Source: Spodoptera frugiperda | Lineage: Eukaryota > Arthropoda > Insecta > Lepidoptera > Noctuidae | DNA length: 64,000 bases | Direction of reading: 5' to 3' | NCBI RefSeq assembly: GCF_023101765.2 | Contig: NC_064217.1 | Coordinates: 4,774,001 to 4,838,000 of the forward strand | Shown here: piece by piece, positions 48,411 to 62,900 of the stretch | How the letters are laid out: every line of letters starts with the position of its first letter | Numbering within the stretch: position 1 is the stretch's first letter | Program-made: the position numbers and the translations under genes | Notes under the pieces: model-generated | Seen by the model: only the letters and a program-made list of their open reading frames with translations | The model's database searches: none | What the model was told of the DNA's origin: nothing

Positions 48411-50336
48411 TAGCACAATGAATGAACTGTGCTTAACTCAGGGAATCATTATTGATTGTTTGATTTTTTTTTCTGTCACGTGACAGTTTTTGCGGTAAGC
48501 TTAATTGTAGGGTTGTATTGTTTTTTTGTTTTCTTTGAGGTTTACGCTTGGGGGCGGATCAATGGGACTCTCGAACACCGTTTTATTCACTGTAAAGTAT
48601 ATGCTTGAGAAAATGTCTTGGAATATGTTTGTTCAAGAGAGAAAATGTAACCTCACGTGTGACCAAAATCAAAATTCTCAAGAAGCAAATCCTGATGCTA
48701 TCGCAGCTGAATGTTAGTGTTTGTTGTTAAAAGCACGTCCGATCGTTTATCGACACATGTTTGTTTGTTATACCGATTCACAATAAAACAATGATGATTA
48801 ATGGCTGCAATAACAATACAATACGAATTAATATTGCTACGAAAACACCGATTGGGAAGCGAATTTTTTGCACCCGTGCAACGAATAAAATTTGTAGACA
48901 ATAGATTAATACTGACAATGGATTTACTGGGAAAAGGTGAACGACATATTTATTGATAAACATTATTTATTTTATGCAGTTCAAATACGATAAAAACACA
49001 TTTTCGTTAGAAAGCTAGGTTAGAAGTGGTTTTATCTAATTCTTGGTAGTATAGAGTAATAACTGTAACGTTTGGTAAGCAAGACTATTTGTTTTCTTTG
49101 GAAACTGGAGATGTATTTACGTATCATGTCTTGATAACTGAACAAAACGTGGTATAATGTGTGTCCCTCTGTCAAACTCTTTGAGTACCTTCTTGATTTC
49201 TTAATATAACTCAACAAATAAGATCCACATAAAAATCCTCGCTTGAAATACCATATCATACAAACACCACAATCTATGTAACCAAAGTTATATTTAGGCC
49301 AATTAAACTGAGTAACCCTTAGCATAAACATCATCATCTTTTTAACTTTGTTATAGCAACAGTACAGTTACATTCACCCTCTATAAATAGCAATTAATAG
49401 AAATGTTTTGCAGAAAACTAAATCGATTGAATGGAGTCAAAAAACTTCTAACGTAATCCGATTTATTTGCTTGCAATAAACATAAATAACTGAGTTTAAA
49501 GTACTGTGAATAACAAAGTAGATGGGAAACTATTTTAAACTGTTTACTTTTAATCGATCAGTTTCACTACGGTTGAGGTTGTATCGCCACGAAAAAAGTA
49601 ACGTGATTGCCTCGGTGTACTCAGCTCCCGCTAAGGGAATTTTCATTAACCTTACTTGTAAGTACATCCTACGCAAAAACTGCTCAACAGATTTAGGTTT
49701 TCGGTGTGGCTAATAATCTGGCTTAGACGGACCGTACTAGGTATGAGAAAATCACAGTGAGATGAGCTGAGCTAAATCACAAGAAACATATTTGATGCTA
49801 AAGCCAGAAAATCTGAGGTCAGAGACTGTCTTTCTGATTTTGACTTGTCTTCATTTATGAGGACTTTTGGTTATCATAAAAGGGATAACAGAAGGCAGCT
49901 CTTTTCAAATATCGTACCTACATTTCGAATAAAAATCGAATGTTGAATTTTTGCGAAAGACTAAGTTTAGTGCAAGCAGTGTCCAGTAGGAACCGAGAAA
50001 ACTGGAACAGTGGAACGGGACAAAATGGAAAGGATTTGTTTTAAAAAAGGCACTACTTTCTACCTCGTCGTTTTACCAAACTACGAAGTACTCGATTTGT
50101 AGTCTCACAACAAAGGAATACTGTTGATCGAATAAAAATATGTGTATGTATATTCTTGTAGAATAAATTGGATTATGTCAATCATAATTTATACGTACTT
50201 TTCTGAAACATATATAAACATTAAATCATACTTTCCACGAAAAAGTGGGTAGTAAGGTACTCAACTCAACAACACACCCACTTACTGAAAGTTATATTAT
50301 TACCCACAGGTAATAAAGGCCGATATTTTGTGTTGG
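48411..50336. other. AT-rich non-coding stretch
   Basis: Short ORFs on both strands, none supported. Confidence 0.4.
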
Positions 50337-50691
50337 ATTTTTTTATGGTATAAGCCGGTAACCGAGCTGACGGATCACTCGATGGTAAGCAATCGCCGCC
50401 GCGCCGGCCATGGACACCCGAAACACCAGAGGCATTACAAGTGCGTTGCCGGTCTTTTGGGGGCTTGGAATTTAAGGGTTGTTGGGGAACCGGGGATTGG
50501 AATGGGGAGTAATTCGGCCTCCGACCTCACTCACACAACGAAACACAATGCAAGCGTTGTTTCACGTAGGTATTCTGTGAGGCTGTGGTATCACTCCGGT
50601 CACTCCGTAGTATCATTCGTGCCGAAGCATGGCTCTCCCACACACGGACACGGAAAGACACATTGACTTGACCACTAGAAAAAAAAAAAAA
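50337..50691 (+). repeat. Dispersed repeat family B, long copy with an A-rich tail
   Basis: It runs from a T tract at TTTTATGGTATAAGCCGG through GATGGTAAGCAATCGCCGCC, ACACCAGAGG and GCGTTGCCGG to CGAAGCATGGCTCTCCCA (ending 50640). A 13-base A run follows at 50679-50691. I recall this as one of the most frequent dispersed repeats of noctuid moths. Its end is shared with 34935-34987. The A run suggests retroposition. The 112-codon ORF at 50328-50666 is a by-product of the repeat. Confidence 0.8.
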
Positions 50692-53600
50692 CTTTATATT
50701 AGACCCGGGTATATTATAAGGTTTTCTGTTTAAGTAAAGCAAAATCAGGATAGATTTCTGGTGATAGATTTCATTCCGTATAAATATTTTTTCATTAAAC
50801 CTATCGAAGGCAGCGTTAGAAAAAACGCTCGCTCAATTTGTTTTGCCAAGGATCAAGAGCGGGGAAAATTGCCAACCCTATTCCTGATCCATTGAGATTT
50901 CGATTAACGTACATTAAGATTCAGTCGGGAACGCGGAGCCAGTTAAAATGTTTTTGTTGTTCATCGCTGCCATCGAATTAATGATCTGCCTTTGTGTCGC
51001 TTGATTACATCGATTACTATCACATTAAATAAAAAACAAAACAGTTTATTCGAAGCATGGACGGAAAATACAGGATGATGAATTCGCCGCAGCTCATCCA
51101 TACCCATTGAAGTGTTGGCCAGAATAACTTTAAATTAGTTGCAAAAGTAACTCCGAAGTTGGTAGAACGTTAAACGCTTGTAGCGCAGTTTTTAATAAAA
51201 CTGCCGAAGAAAAATTGCATAAATATAACTTCGGGTATAGTAAAGCGACATATTAATCTCTCTTTTTATTTAGTGAACTAAATACTCAATACTTATACTA
51301 TAGATGTAACAACTAAGAGTAAAATAAATACTACACACTACTCGCAAAATACTTAGTCTTTCGTAGATTTAGATTCTAAATAACAAAATGGAGTTTAGAT
51401 TACTAGGCGTTAGATAATATTATTACTCGATATAACCATCTACTAACAACATAACTGACAGACAGTAACAACACTAACCATCAACTGGCGAGAATTTATT
51501 TAAAAGTAAACGAATAGTAAAAAATAGTATTTCTTTCGTAGCAATCGGAGTTTCTAGCTGTAAGTGCCAATGAACTTGCAAACCGACTCGGAATGTTTAC
51601 GCTGTCCATGGTACTCGGCTGTGGGAAACAGCTGGTTATTTTTGCACAAACGTTATTTCGAACGCAGAACTACCGCCAGCGTTGGCATAATTTTACCCTC
51701 ACCAACTTACAGCATAGCGTAAAGTTTGTATGTTTATTTTCACTGGGAACTATTAGAAAGCAGTAATTATGTACTAGAAATATGAACTATCTTATAAGCG
51801 GTTAAAATTCAAGAGAAGAGAAATGGTTAAAATAAAAACAATCATGTTTTAAGCTACACAACATCACAATCCCAGCACATTGATGGAAAACTTTATACAT
51901 ACCAGTAAAACTACTTAATGTTCCACTAGTCAAGTTTAAATGTCCAATCCACAGGAGACTTGTCTTTAAATGTTCATTGTTAGTGGGTTAGTGATTCGTA
52001 GGGCAAATGTTCCCACAGGGACAGAGACTATCTCGAATAAATCGGAATCCATCGGTTGTTGCAAATATAAACCTCGACTTTGTTTAGAGAAACGTTTAAT
52101 GTTTATGTTCGCACACGATGTTCATGTAAGGTCTTTACGAGCCTTTTTGTAGGACAACACTTTATTTGTTTAAATAGATTGTTCCTTCAAAGATGTTTTA
52201 TTGGGTCAAAGTATTTACTGTTTTATGAGGAAGCTGTAAAGTAGAGAGGTGATCGATCTGTCTGTAAGCGGATGGTAGCGATTCAAATGACTCGTGACGA
52301 CCTTAAAGAGAATGCACCTTGATTCCGGTTGATCGAGTGTGTTGAAAAAGTTTTTGTATTAGTCATCACTAATATTGATTGTCCGCTTGAGCAGACAGTA
52401 AAGATATATATTGGGAGATTATTTGAATTCACAAATTGGCATCAATTTTATATGAAGAATATTTGATCATATCCGCAGAGAAAAGGAAAAATATCACATT
52501 TAACATGGCCATAAAAACTCATGGCTAACTATCGAATCGTGATATGCAGCAGTAAAGAGAACGCCATAACAAAAATCGTGCTTCAATCACCTTAACGGTC
52601 ATTTTCTCTTAACTTTTCACACATACTTTCACAAAAGATATTCATATGTATTGTGGTTTGTCTAGGTAAATCTCCCCTTCACATGGTGTCAGTCAACTGT
52701 CCAATGCCCATAGTGGATTAATGACTCTAAAACCAGAGGTCGCTAATGGACTTGCGACAGATTACTCCAAGTCACTCAAAGAAAGTAATGCTTTCACGTG
52801 AATGAAAATTATTTTGTAGTAAATGTATGTTAGGTTTAATGTACTTAATACATATAATGAAGGTAGTATTAGTCATGAGTAGTACAACAGAACAGAATTA
52901 AAAGCTAATGCATGTAATTATTTTATAGACAATACATATAAAGCTCACAGTAATACCATAAACGGAATAGAACTGTATTCATTAAGTAATTACTTAGCAA
53001 AAAATAAAAACGTAGAGACACGATACAGTTAATTACTCAGAATGTATACACAAAATATTTCCATTTCTGTACAAATAAAGAGATAACAGCGGGACTCGAA
53101 TATGGGAATGTAACAAAATGCATTTAACTGAAACATGTTATGAATTCCCAAAGCGCTGTGGCTATCAGCCGTCAGTCCCAGAACAAAATGACAAACTTTA
53201 ATATCAGTACATGTCTGATACACGATGACATGTGGTTTTACATTAAAACTGTTTTATGGTTATACGTAGATGAGTTTGGTGATATAAGTGATATCTATGC
53301 AATTGTGTGCACAGTACCTAAAGTTTGAGTATTTTAATTAAAGAAGGAAATAGTCTTGATTATATTCGAATCTTTCGCTAATCTAGTGGTAGAAAAATTT
53401 ACTTATTTCTGAAATTTATGTAACTTTAAGGAGGTTAAAATCAGAAATACTCGTACTATTGCGAATCTACAAATTATAGACACAACAAATATAATATAAA
53501 CAATACAATTTCAGACAAAAGTGGTTGCAATAAAACAAAACAGATGCAATTAGTTCTTTCCACATGTGTTAAGATTCTTATCCGTCTGCTAAGTGCAATG

Positions 53601-55895
53601 ATTCAGACAATTACCGACAGTCCATGGGGAGACCACGGCGGTAGCTCTGACGTCACGACAGATAATGTAGCTAATTGTGAAAAATTAAGATTGATTCCGA
53701 TCCCCCAAATTGCGATTGCATTCCACATCCAATAAACGTAGAACCAATTAATGGCAAATAAAAGGATAAGAAATAAAGGAACCTGGGAAGAGTAGAGAGA
53801 TGTAGTTCGACTTTTTCTTTTCCTTTAGTAATAGCAATTATTGGGTTTTTCAAAAGTTAATTCGTAATAGTTTAATGAACAAAGGAAACATATGGTTGGT
53901 CTGATGCTAATTATGTTTAATGATAATGGTAAAAATGAAAATGAAAATACAGAAAATGCTGACTCCACAACAGCAGAACATACTAAAACATTCTCAGATG
54001 ACGCATGCAAATGACAAAATTAATCAACAATTACAATGGAGAATGGATTAAATTAGAGTAGTTCGCAATTCAGTACAGTTGTCCTACTTGAGCGGGCTCT
54101 CCACGATCCGTCATGTCGCACGAAACGTCGCATGATGTATGGCCGACGGAAGTTTCAATTGCGATGTTCAAGCCCTTCATGCTCAAATCATTATTAATTT
54201 ATTTACTGTCTTTGTTTGTGTTTACGCATATCCGTTGCTTTGTCTCATTATTTAGCTGTGCTATGAACTTGAACCAGTTGTTGCTTGATGAGGCTAATTT
54301 GATGCTTATCATGTTTTTAATAAGGTTGTTATTACTTTGTATCGTGGTAATGTATGTAGATATTCCAATTAAATTATTTCGCTTGATCGCAGTTCCTATT
54401 AGATTGTGCCTATTTATATTCAATGTTAGCTGAAAGTATTATACTTGTAGGTACCCTCTTCGTATTGACGAACGACATTTTCATTCGATATTGTTAGGTT
54501 CGTGTTGTGAATATCTAGTTCGTGTATATTTTAGTAAAGGTATAAATCAAGCCTTTGTGCTATATCTAAGAATTTCGATGTTGATAAATTCAACAATATT
54601 TTGCTCTACAAGTGTATCGAATTCGCTAAACTAGTTGGTTTCACAAATTCTACGGCACATTTTTTTCTATAGCATTAAATTGTGACTAGTCGAAATATCC
54701 TGCTAAAAAAATGTTGCAAATCGCTTTCACATTTTGACATGACATTCAAATGAGTTTCAGAAATAACAATAAGAGCAATGTCGCTAAGTGCTCGGTCCCC
54801 TATTCAGGATAATGGCGTAACGAAACAGCATCGGAGGGAGGAGTTTTTTGTAAAATGTTTCTCTAGTACTCCTCCCTTATTAAATGTAAATAGTTATTGA
54901 TTCCATAAAGATAAAAAGTTATGGGAGGTAAGTAAACGAGATAAGAGCTATGTCATGTAATATTTGTTAGTATAATGATCCTCGTTTATACCAAATACGT
55001 CCAACGCAAATGTTAAATTGTTATTCTTTCTTTAACTATTCATATACCATTCCAAACGTGAAAGAAACTTTAGAAAAGTAATAACAACTGCTTTCAGCAA
55101 CTCGAATGAAAGTGTAACAGGAATTATCCGCAAACATTCCGAGAAACGTTCACGGTAAATACTTACACGAAATCATTTACTTACACATTTCATAAAGTTA
55201 CGCGATACGTTTATTTTTAATAATAAAGATATATGAACCGTGGAAAATAAAATATTCCGAGCCGTTGAACAGAAGTCACGTATCGAGACGCTCGCACTGT
55301 ATGGGGCGTGAGACGACCTAAAGAAATTGAATGTCAGTGACTTGCGTGCCTTGAAAGCCTATGCTAGCAACGGCCAGTAGGTTATGAAGACAGATGGAAT
55401 TTATATTCCTTCATAACGCTCATGGTTCATCCATAATCGCTGTAAACGTGCAATAAAGTAACGAGTAAGTATGAATGAAATATACACCATACTCTGAATA
55501 TTAAACACTAAAAATAGGTGTCACATTCAGAAGATTTATATTTGAGTTATTATCTCATGAAACATCCACTACAAAGAAATGGATTACATTTTTGATCATT
55601 TCCATTCCATCGCGTTCATTGTCTAGGGGATGGGATGATGTTAAATGTGAGTGATGGTACACATCTACCATTGTTTCTTTGATTAATATTTTGTTTCTTT
55701 TGCGTTGTTTTTTCGATGCATAAAATTGGGTAATCTATCGAGTTACATTTGGTTTTTATGGTCGCGTTTGTATAATATTCATGTTCATTGTATAACGCTC
55801 CATTACGCTGACTAATGTTGTCAAAATTAAGTGTATAAATTATCTCTATGAAAGAATTTTAACACCCTGTAACTAATTAAATGTTAGTTTATAAC
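50692..55895. other. AT-rich non-coding stretch
   Basis: A TGACGTCA octamer lies at 53648-53655. The hydrophobic ORF at 54113-54433 looks like a T-rich chance frame. No RNA gene was seen. Confidence 0.45.
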
Positions 55896-56048
55896 TTACA
55901 GTCTCTTTAATTATTATGTTATCGGCTTACTCACGTATCGTTTTGACGAGGAACTCGACTAGTTTCAAGCCATGCTAGAGGCTCATATTCATGAGCAGCA
56001 TTACGCAACACACGACGCGGCGATTGTCGCACTGTTACAGTCTCTTTA
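55896..56048 (+). repeat. Dispersed repeat family C, second copy
   Basis: It contains block A (55945-55990) and block B (56008-56027), which recur rearranged at 36330-36412. A 14-base direct repeat TTACAGTCTCTTTA brackets the segment (55896-55909 and 56035-56048). The 86-codon ORF at 55972-56232 starts inside it and is probably not a gene. Confidence 0.65.
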
Positions 56049-58708
56049 TTTCAATATAGAGAGAGCGAAAAAGATAGAAACCTTTCAACCTAAAACAGAA
56101 ATAAAAATCATTTTAGGTGTAAACGAGACTCTCTTTAACAAAACCGATGCCAATTATTACCCAACTTGGCAAAATGTCTGGAAAATCTTTTCAGATTATC
56201 CACACTTTCTTAAACATCTTAATTTATTGTAGCCAACTGAGACTTTTTGTAATCCTCTTGATCGTAGCGAAAAATCCGACAATCATCGCGTACCCAAACT
56301 TATGTCATTAAAAGATTGAAAGATTACTTGTTCACTTGCTTGGGGTAAAAATCTGCCCCAAACTGGGAGATTTATCTCATTAGTTAAATGGCCCGTCGGC
56401 TAGACGCGGAGATCAAGTTTTGGTACTCCGACAGTTGAAATAAGATTATTCTTGCCATTTTCCTTGCTTTGACGAATGTATTTGGAACAAATTAACGAAC
56501 AATTCTTTATAACAGTTCTGAAGGTGATCAATAATTTTGTAATGAAAATTGAATTCCATTCTAATTTTAATATCCAGTGATTATACCCATGTTTACGCCA
56601 ATCATTTAGATTGGCGATAAAATGTTGATTATGGTAATATTCTTTAGTCACGGAATTCCAGCAGGTATTATACGTTACTACTAACATTCAGTAAGCATTA
56701 CAGCATAATAATATTTCAAACTTTCTATAAAATAGAACTGTTTACAATACCAAAAAAGAAAATGATGCTACACAAATCAAACTACGGTTGACCTAATATA
56801 GCTCTCTGAGGAACCCCTGAGCGATGACCTCGAAAAACCTACGAAGTGCATTGAATTTTTTAATCCATTATGCGATTGCATGGTCAAGTAATATCAAAAG
56901 GGCCACGGGCCTCATGTATCCGAGACTTAAGTTGCTAGACACATACTCGTACATTTTAATCCGTGAGTCATTCCGCTAGCATTTACGACTATGGTGAAGG
57001 AATGCATCTGTGGGGGAAGCTTATTGGAAAAGTTTTAACTGGATTAGATTTGATTAGAGCGAATGTTCGGGACTCCCTGACACTTTGCTTTATGGTTTGT
57101 AAGTAAGTTGTTAGCTAATTTCAAGTTTTGATGACATTTTTTATATTGTCATTCACAAAGTAAATTATGCTTTTACGGTGCATGTTCGTTAAAAATTTTA
57201 TTGTGGAAATTTTATGTCGCGAGTGTCATCGTAATGAATGTTCTCTTTTAATCTTCTTTATAATTGACGTAAATTTATGATATGTGGTGGGACGAATATG
57301 ATACAAATTGAAGTTGAGCTTTAATTAATGCATATGGAGATTGTTATCTTGATGGAGATTCTCCAACGGTTTAGTTGTCTATTTAGATCAGCCTGCTTCT
57401 TGGTAGCAGAATTGATGTTATTGTCTTTGTAATTGACTTGCCTATTTTTAGTTCTGACCTAAAATATGTTTTGAATATTTAAGCGACATCTACTAGATTC
57501 TGAAAATTAAAATAATTTTATTAGGATGAATTCTGAGAATATCTAGGTCAGATTTTCCTCTAAAACTTTTTAATCTTAAACACCGACAAATACTATTAAA
57601 TAACAAACACCATACCTACTAATGTTTTCAAATACCCTTCACTAAAGACACTGAACTGCATCAATCAATCATCTCAAAGACTACGGTAATGTAAATATTA
57701 TTGTAATGAAAGTCCTTAAACTGAGCATAATTTGGTTGTTACGTTTACATTATCTTGTGATCGCTGGGCCGTATAAACAAACGATCGAAGGCGTCAATTA
57801 CGTACACAATGAGTCTCAAGTGTGGCACAGACAAGTTAATGAGCCGTCACTATAGCTTTACAGTTTGTACCCATAACTGTAAGAATACTGTTAATAAGAC
57901 TCTACTGAGATGTTTTGGAAACAAGAGTAACGTTCTGTACGTAAATTATTCTGTCTCTTTTGTTTAAAACATTAATTAACAAATGCGAGACTTTGTTCAG
58001 TTTGAAATGCTCTTAACCGTTGTGTTATGACGTATTTCATAATAATGTTATTAACGGTTCCCATGCTTAAAGATACGATAGCATATGAGAAAGATATAAT
58101 ATAAATTTATTTTATGCGTAAATAAAGAACTCCCTGCTACGACTCCACTTACTTCAAATACGTTTTAAGCAAACAGTTTTAAGTTATTGCAAAAGTTTCT
58201 CTGGATGTACTTCTATATTTAAATGTTCAAAGTGTACGAGAAAAGTTTATACTTCACGAATGCCATTTATAGAAGCGCCGTCACAAAAGAATCAACTTGA
58301 AAATAAACAAAAGTTCCTTGTGAAGTAGGAATTACTTTAAAATCTTCAGTAAATATCAAACAGAAGAAAATGCATTTGAAATCCATATTCCCTGGCATCC
58401 AGTAGGTAGTCTAGAATGGCAAACATTCCTATTTCAAATAACAATAACAGTAAAAGTCCTTAAGTCCACCGCCCGACTCACCGTTTGTCTTACAAGGATG
58501 CAAGTAAAGAGCGGATGCACTTTCAGGTAAAGTTCACTATGTTACTTATTGTATTTTATTTACTATATTATGATGTCTTTGAAATAGAAACAGAATAGGC
58601 TACACTCAAATAAATAGGTCAGAAGAAGTTAAAGTATCATGATGAGATCTGAATATGCTTTTCTTTTAATCTTTATCTTTTTAGCATCAGTGTACATTTA
58701 CTATGTCA
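56049..58708. other. AT-rich non-coding stretch
   Basis: No supported gene or repeat. A short acceptor-like site followed by GTAAAG lies at 58526/58527. Confidence 0.4.
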
Positions 58709-59068
58709 TTACATATAGGTACTTAACCTAAGAAGTGCATCTGCTATTACGTTAGCAACAAACAAACATAAATGCGAGTGAAAACAAATATTAGCTACCC
58801 GCCCGTTGCCGATCCTTTGCGCCACCCGTGGAACTGGCTTCACAAAGGAAAAGTAAACATTTTGTACGTGTTCACACCATTCTCTAGCAGTCTCACGGTT
58901 ACCACGGAGTTTGCTTACGGCACCCGCTTTTAAATTCGGGACTTTGCAGTCCACTCCGTCGGGGAGCAAAAGTTTAAAGTAAACGAAACCTCCACTGTCT
59001 CCTGTAATTAACAGACTACGAATTATATAATTAACTTCGCATTCTTGTTTTGTTTCTTTAATTAACAT
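58709..59068 (-). CDS. Orphan ORF of 119 codons, unknown function
   Basis: The ORF starts at an ATG with A at -3 (GAAATG) and ends in TAA. Its middle part (about residues 20-90) is GC-richer than the surroundings and reads like real protein: balanced charged, Gly, Pro and aromatic residues, with GDSGGFVYF near residue 23 and a Trp-Cys pair near residue 64. The last 30 residues are more hydrophobic. There is no signal peptide and no motif I recognise. The GDSGG string recalls the trypsin active-site motif, but no other protease feature is present, so that is probably coincidence. It could be a lineage-specific gene, an exon (a GTAGCT follows GGGCGG near 58800), a transposon relic or chance. 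Confidence 0.22.
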   Translation of the reverse strand: MLIKETKQECEVNYIIRSLLITGDSGGFVYFKLLLPDGVDCKVPNLKAGAVSKLRGNRETAREWCEHVQNVYFSFVKPVPRVAQRIGNGRVANICFHSHLCLFVANVIADALLRLSTYM

Positions 59069-59896
59069 TTCTATGTTTTTGGTTGGTTTAACGATATGCT
59101 AAGGTTTTGTCATTAATTTTTTGTTTTGGCCTAGTTTAATTGAGTTTATTAATTTGATTTTGCATTTTTCGACCATTTTGTTATCACCATTTTTGTGACT
59201 TCAACTTAGACTCATTTGTTTATGGTAAACACAAAAAAAGGATACAACAGTCAGGTACAAAGCTACCGGAATTTGCATTTTGTTTGCAATATCAATTTTA
59301 GAAAAGTTTAACTTGACCTATTTCTTCGGAAAAAAATGTTGAAATCTTGATGTCAAGATTACAAATTGTTACATTGTTACAATAGAGTGTTGTTGAAGTA
59401 AGAACCTTCGTAGTTTGAATTCTGAATTGGAGTTGCAAAGGTAAGAAGTGACATTTAAGAAAGTAATTTTAGTTACAGAACTGTTTCAAGTGCCAACTGA
59501 CACCTGTTTTTCTCCGTCACTCCTTACAACTTGTTGTTTGAAGATTCGACTAGGACGTGTCTAATGGACAAAACGGTTTCAGGAACATTGTAGGTATTTT
59601 GTTCACTAACTTGCTTTGTAATTGAAATTGTTGGATTATCCCTTAAGTTTCTCATTCCGAGAATTCAATATTGAGTTTTACTTGACGAAACTTTGTTTTA
59701 AAATTCAAACCAAGTCAGCTATTTTTGGCAACAATTGCTAGTCTGGACATGTGTAATTTGATGTCATATCAAACCAAACTTGAACTTTTAAAGGGAGTTT
59801 CGCCTTTGGTTTGTTGCTTTTATTTCATGAGATTTTTGTATTACAACAATATTTGCAGTAGTAAGTGTTATTTTATAATCTATTTACAGAAATAAA
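59069..59896. other. AT-rich non-coding stretch
   Basis: T- and A-rich, with no long ORFs and nothing recognised. Confidence 0.4.
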
Positions 59897-59926
59897 TATC
59901 ATTTATCATTTATCATTTATCATTTA
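59897..59926 (+). repeat. Heptanucleotide tandem repeat
   Basis: Four perfect units of TATCATT in a row. Confidence 0.9.
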
Positions 59927-62900
59927 GTATTAACCTCCAGTATGAAGATTATCACCATCATTGCGTTGTGGTTTACCTTTGATGATACAAAATACTCATT
60001 CAATAGTTCGGATGAGTTTCAATAGCAAAGGTCATAGGTATTCAGTTTCTTTATCTGTGTTAATTGTAAGATGAGACAAAGCAATGCGGTTTGTATATTC
60101 TATACTCATCGACAGGTCAGGCTCATTGGGAACAGCAGTGTTCGTAATAAATGCATTATTAAATGTTATTCTTACACCTTCAAGTTTGTTATCGTCTTCT
60201 TCGATTGGTGTTTCGTATTGTTCTATAATTTTATTTGTCTTATCATCTTATTTCTCAAATACACGTTCTAAATTAGGAATACCTTTTTCCTTGAAATTAG
60301 AAACTAAAGGATTTTCGGCTAATATACTACTTATTAATGCATCCCTAAATACTGAATGATGCATTTGATTAAGAATTCTTTTCCGTAATTCTCAAACAAG
60401 ATTGTGATTTGAATTTCATTTGTAATTAGTAGACAGCAATCCGACAGTTCGAGGGAGAGAAAGAAAAATATAGAATTAAAATGCAACGAATGCTACACCG
60501 ATTTTAGGTTTTTTATTGTTATGCAGTCATAAATATTTAATGAAAAAGTGGATGCTAAATAATGAAAATGAAAGAAAGAGAGTATAGCGATCGTTGCAAG
60601 GTCAAAATTACTTAGTTTGTCACAGTAAGGTCTTTCATAAGTAACATATAATGAACCAATTTAGATGATGTAGCTAAAGTAGGGCAAGTGAAATTAATTT
60701 TTTAAGGAAAAATTGTTCTGGGAGCTTCTTAATATTAAAGCTTGTTGTCAAGCGCCATATTTTGCATTTGTGACATCTACCCTCTTATTACAAAGCAGCA
60801 TCCCGTTCCATCTGTATTGCCCATAATTTCGGGCCAAATATCAACGCAGGTGCACCGGTTATCATTAGTGGAGGATTATATTTCTCCATCTTTCGTCCCT
60901 TTTACACTTTCCTTTTATTTCTATCTTTCTCATTCGCGCGAACGGTCGCCGACAAAATTATCGCGGGAAAAAATATGGTCGGTTCTGTTTTTTTTTTTGC
61001 TTAAGAAGCCGTATTAATACCAGATTGAGTTACCGCTTTACCCCTTTCGTTTGTGGTCTAGCGAACTTACAGAGCTTGGCTTTGTTTTATATATTAAAGT
61101 TCAATAGTGTAATATATATTCATTTATTTATAGTTCCTTAGTTAGAGAATTACAGAATACGAATATCCTGCCAAAAATAACTTCACAGGATTTACATTTA
61201 TTTCAGCAATTCTCACGGAAACAAGTTAAATAAAAGCCTGGAAAAAATAAATGGAATTCCCTGATAGGTACTAATCTGATACCTACGTCTAACAAAAAAG
61301 GTCGAAGCAATCAGGCCAGTCTTGTCTAAAGCGCTCATCTGTTTGCTATGCTACTCAAAAAATGTTTGTATTGCCGAGTCACGTAGAAGGCAACTTTATC
61401 TTATTTTCCTTTGACACTCAAAGCGCGGGGTTCTAACTTTTTCGCCTTTTAATTTGGGGAGGTAAATTTTGACGGAGATAATACCGTTGTACAGCTTAAT
61501 TAAGTTTATTAGAATTTATTTTGGCGAGACGTGCCGACGTTATCCGAGCCCTTTATACTGATTATGGCGAACGGCCAAACCGTTTCGTTCATTGAGCTTC
61601 ATATATTTTAAGTAAATGAAAACTCCGGATTATAATTTTACTAAGTAACTTTACGATACAATCTTCTAAATAATAAATTAGTTTTCGCTAAACATGATAA
61701 AATATTAATAGTAGATTAATCTGTATGGAATGAATTGCTTCCGTTGGAATAAGTTATCGGAGTAACGCATTTATCTTGATTAAAAATTAATTCAAAGCAG
61801 CAGTTATTAGCTAGTCCACTTGAGGTGGTCTATTAATAGTAATAATTTCATCGAACATTAAGTTCTAATATTATTATTAATGCAACATAAAAGTAGTACA
61901 ATGCGGATGTATTGAAAGCTAAACAAATATACCCACGTTGTTGTTTGATTAGCAGCTGATGTACATATAATAGTTTATTTCTGAAGAGTTATTACGCTTA
62001 ATGTCTTGCGATAACATCTTTATTTTGGAAAATTCTTGCCTTTGGCTATAAATATGTACTTCACACAAATATCATAACCAAACCCGGATCAAATATCAGC
62101 AGATCCATACAAATATTTGATCTGTGTAGGAATGGAAGTCGCGGTACATATCCAATCTTTTTGTCACTACGCCAAATAGCATTCACAATTTGACTAGAAA
62201 TCAGAACATATTTTTTCTTGACATGGAAAAAAATATTTTTAGAATGTTGAGTTTTTCTTCTAATGTAGGAACTATGTAAGACCCTTACAATTTCAAGGTT
62301 CTTCAAATATTCACATAGATTTGCACTCGTAGATGAGTAAAATTTAATGTAGAAACACTTAACGTTAGCAAGGGGTTCTTTGTAAGAGAGCGAACAACAA
62401 TACTTCCCTGATTGTTTAAACGTTCCCCCTTTACCAACGTTACGTTTAATGGAAATTATATTCTATTTGTTTTTGGAATCGCCAGGTAAAATTATATTGA
62501 CTACAAATTGGATCTATTTTCTTTACAGAAAATTAATAGGCTAATGCTTTTTTAGAAGAATAGAATAAATTAAAACACTAATAGCAAAAAAGGTATCTGA
62601 ATTACAAAAACGTACCCTACATACGAATTCCTTGCAATGTTCCTACAAGACAAGCAAATACACGGTTTATACCGGAACAATAAACATGTTATGTCAGTCA
62701 CAAAGACAGATAATGCATGAACCAATAATCCTCAAAGCTAGAATCGATCAGGTATTGTCATCAAAGCGGACAGCTTATTCCTGGCTACGGATAGAGCCGG
62801 GCTGGCCGCATATTTTATTCAGGCGATCACGCATGCTCCATCTAACCAGCTCTAAGACAAAGCCCGTGATTTAATATGGACGTGTAAGAGGCACCGATGT

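Noticed and set aside
50328..50666. 112-codon ORF
   Set aside because: Lies entirely within a high-copy dispersed repeat whose translations often appear as false proteins.
54113..54433. Hydrophobic 106-codon ORF resembling a membrane protein
   Set aside because: Hydrophobicity is expected from T-rich codons, and an opposite-strand ORF covers the same bases.
55972..56232. 86-codon ORF
   Set aside because: Begins inside a dispersed repeat shared with 36330-36412; the remainder shows nothing protein-like beyond being open.
59897..59926. Telomere-like repeat
   Set aside because: The unit TATCATT is not the insect TTAGG repeat, and only four units are present.
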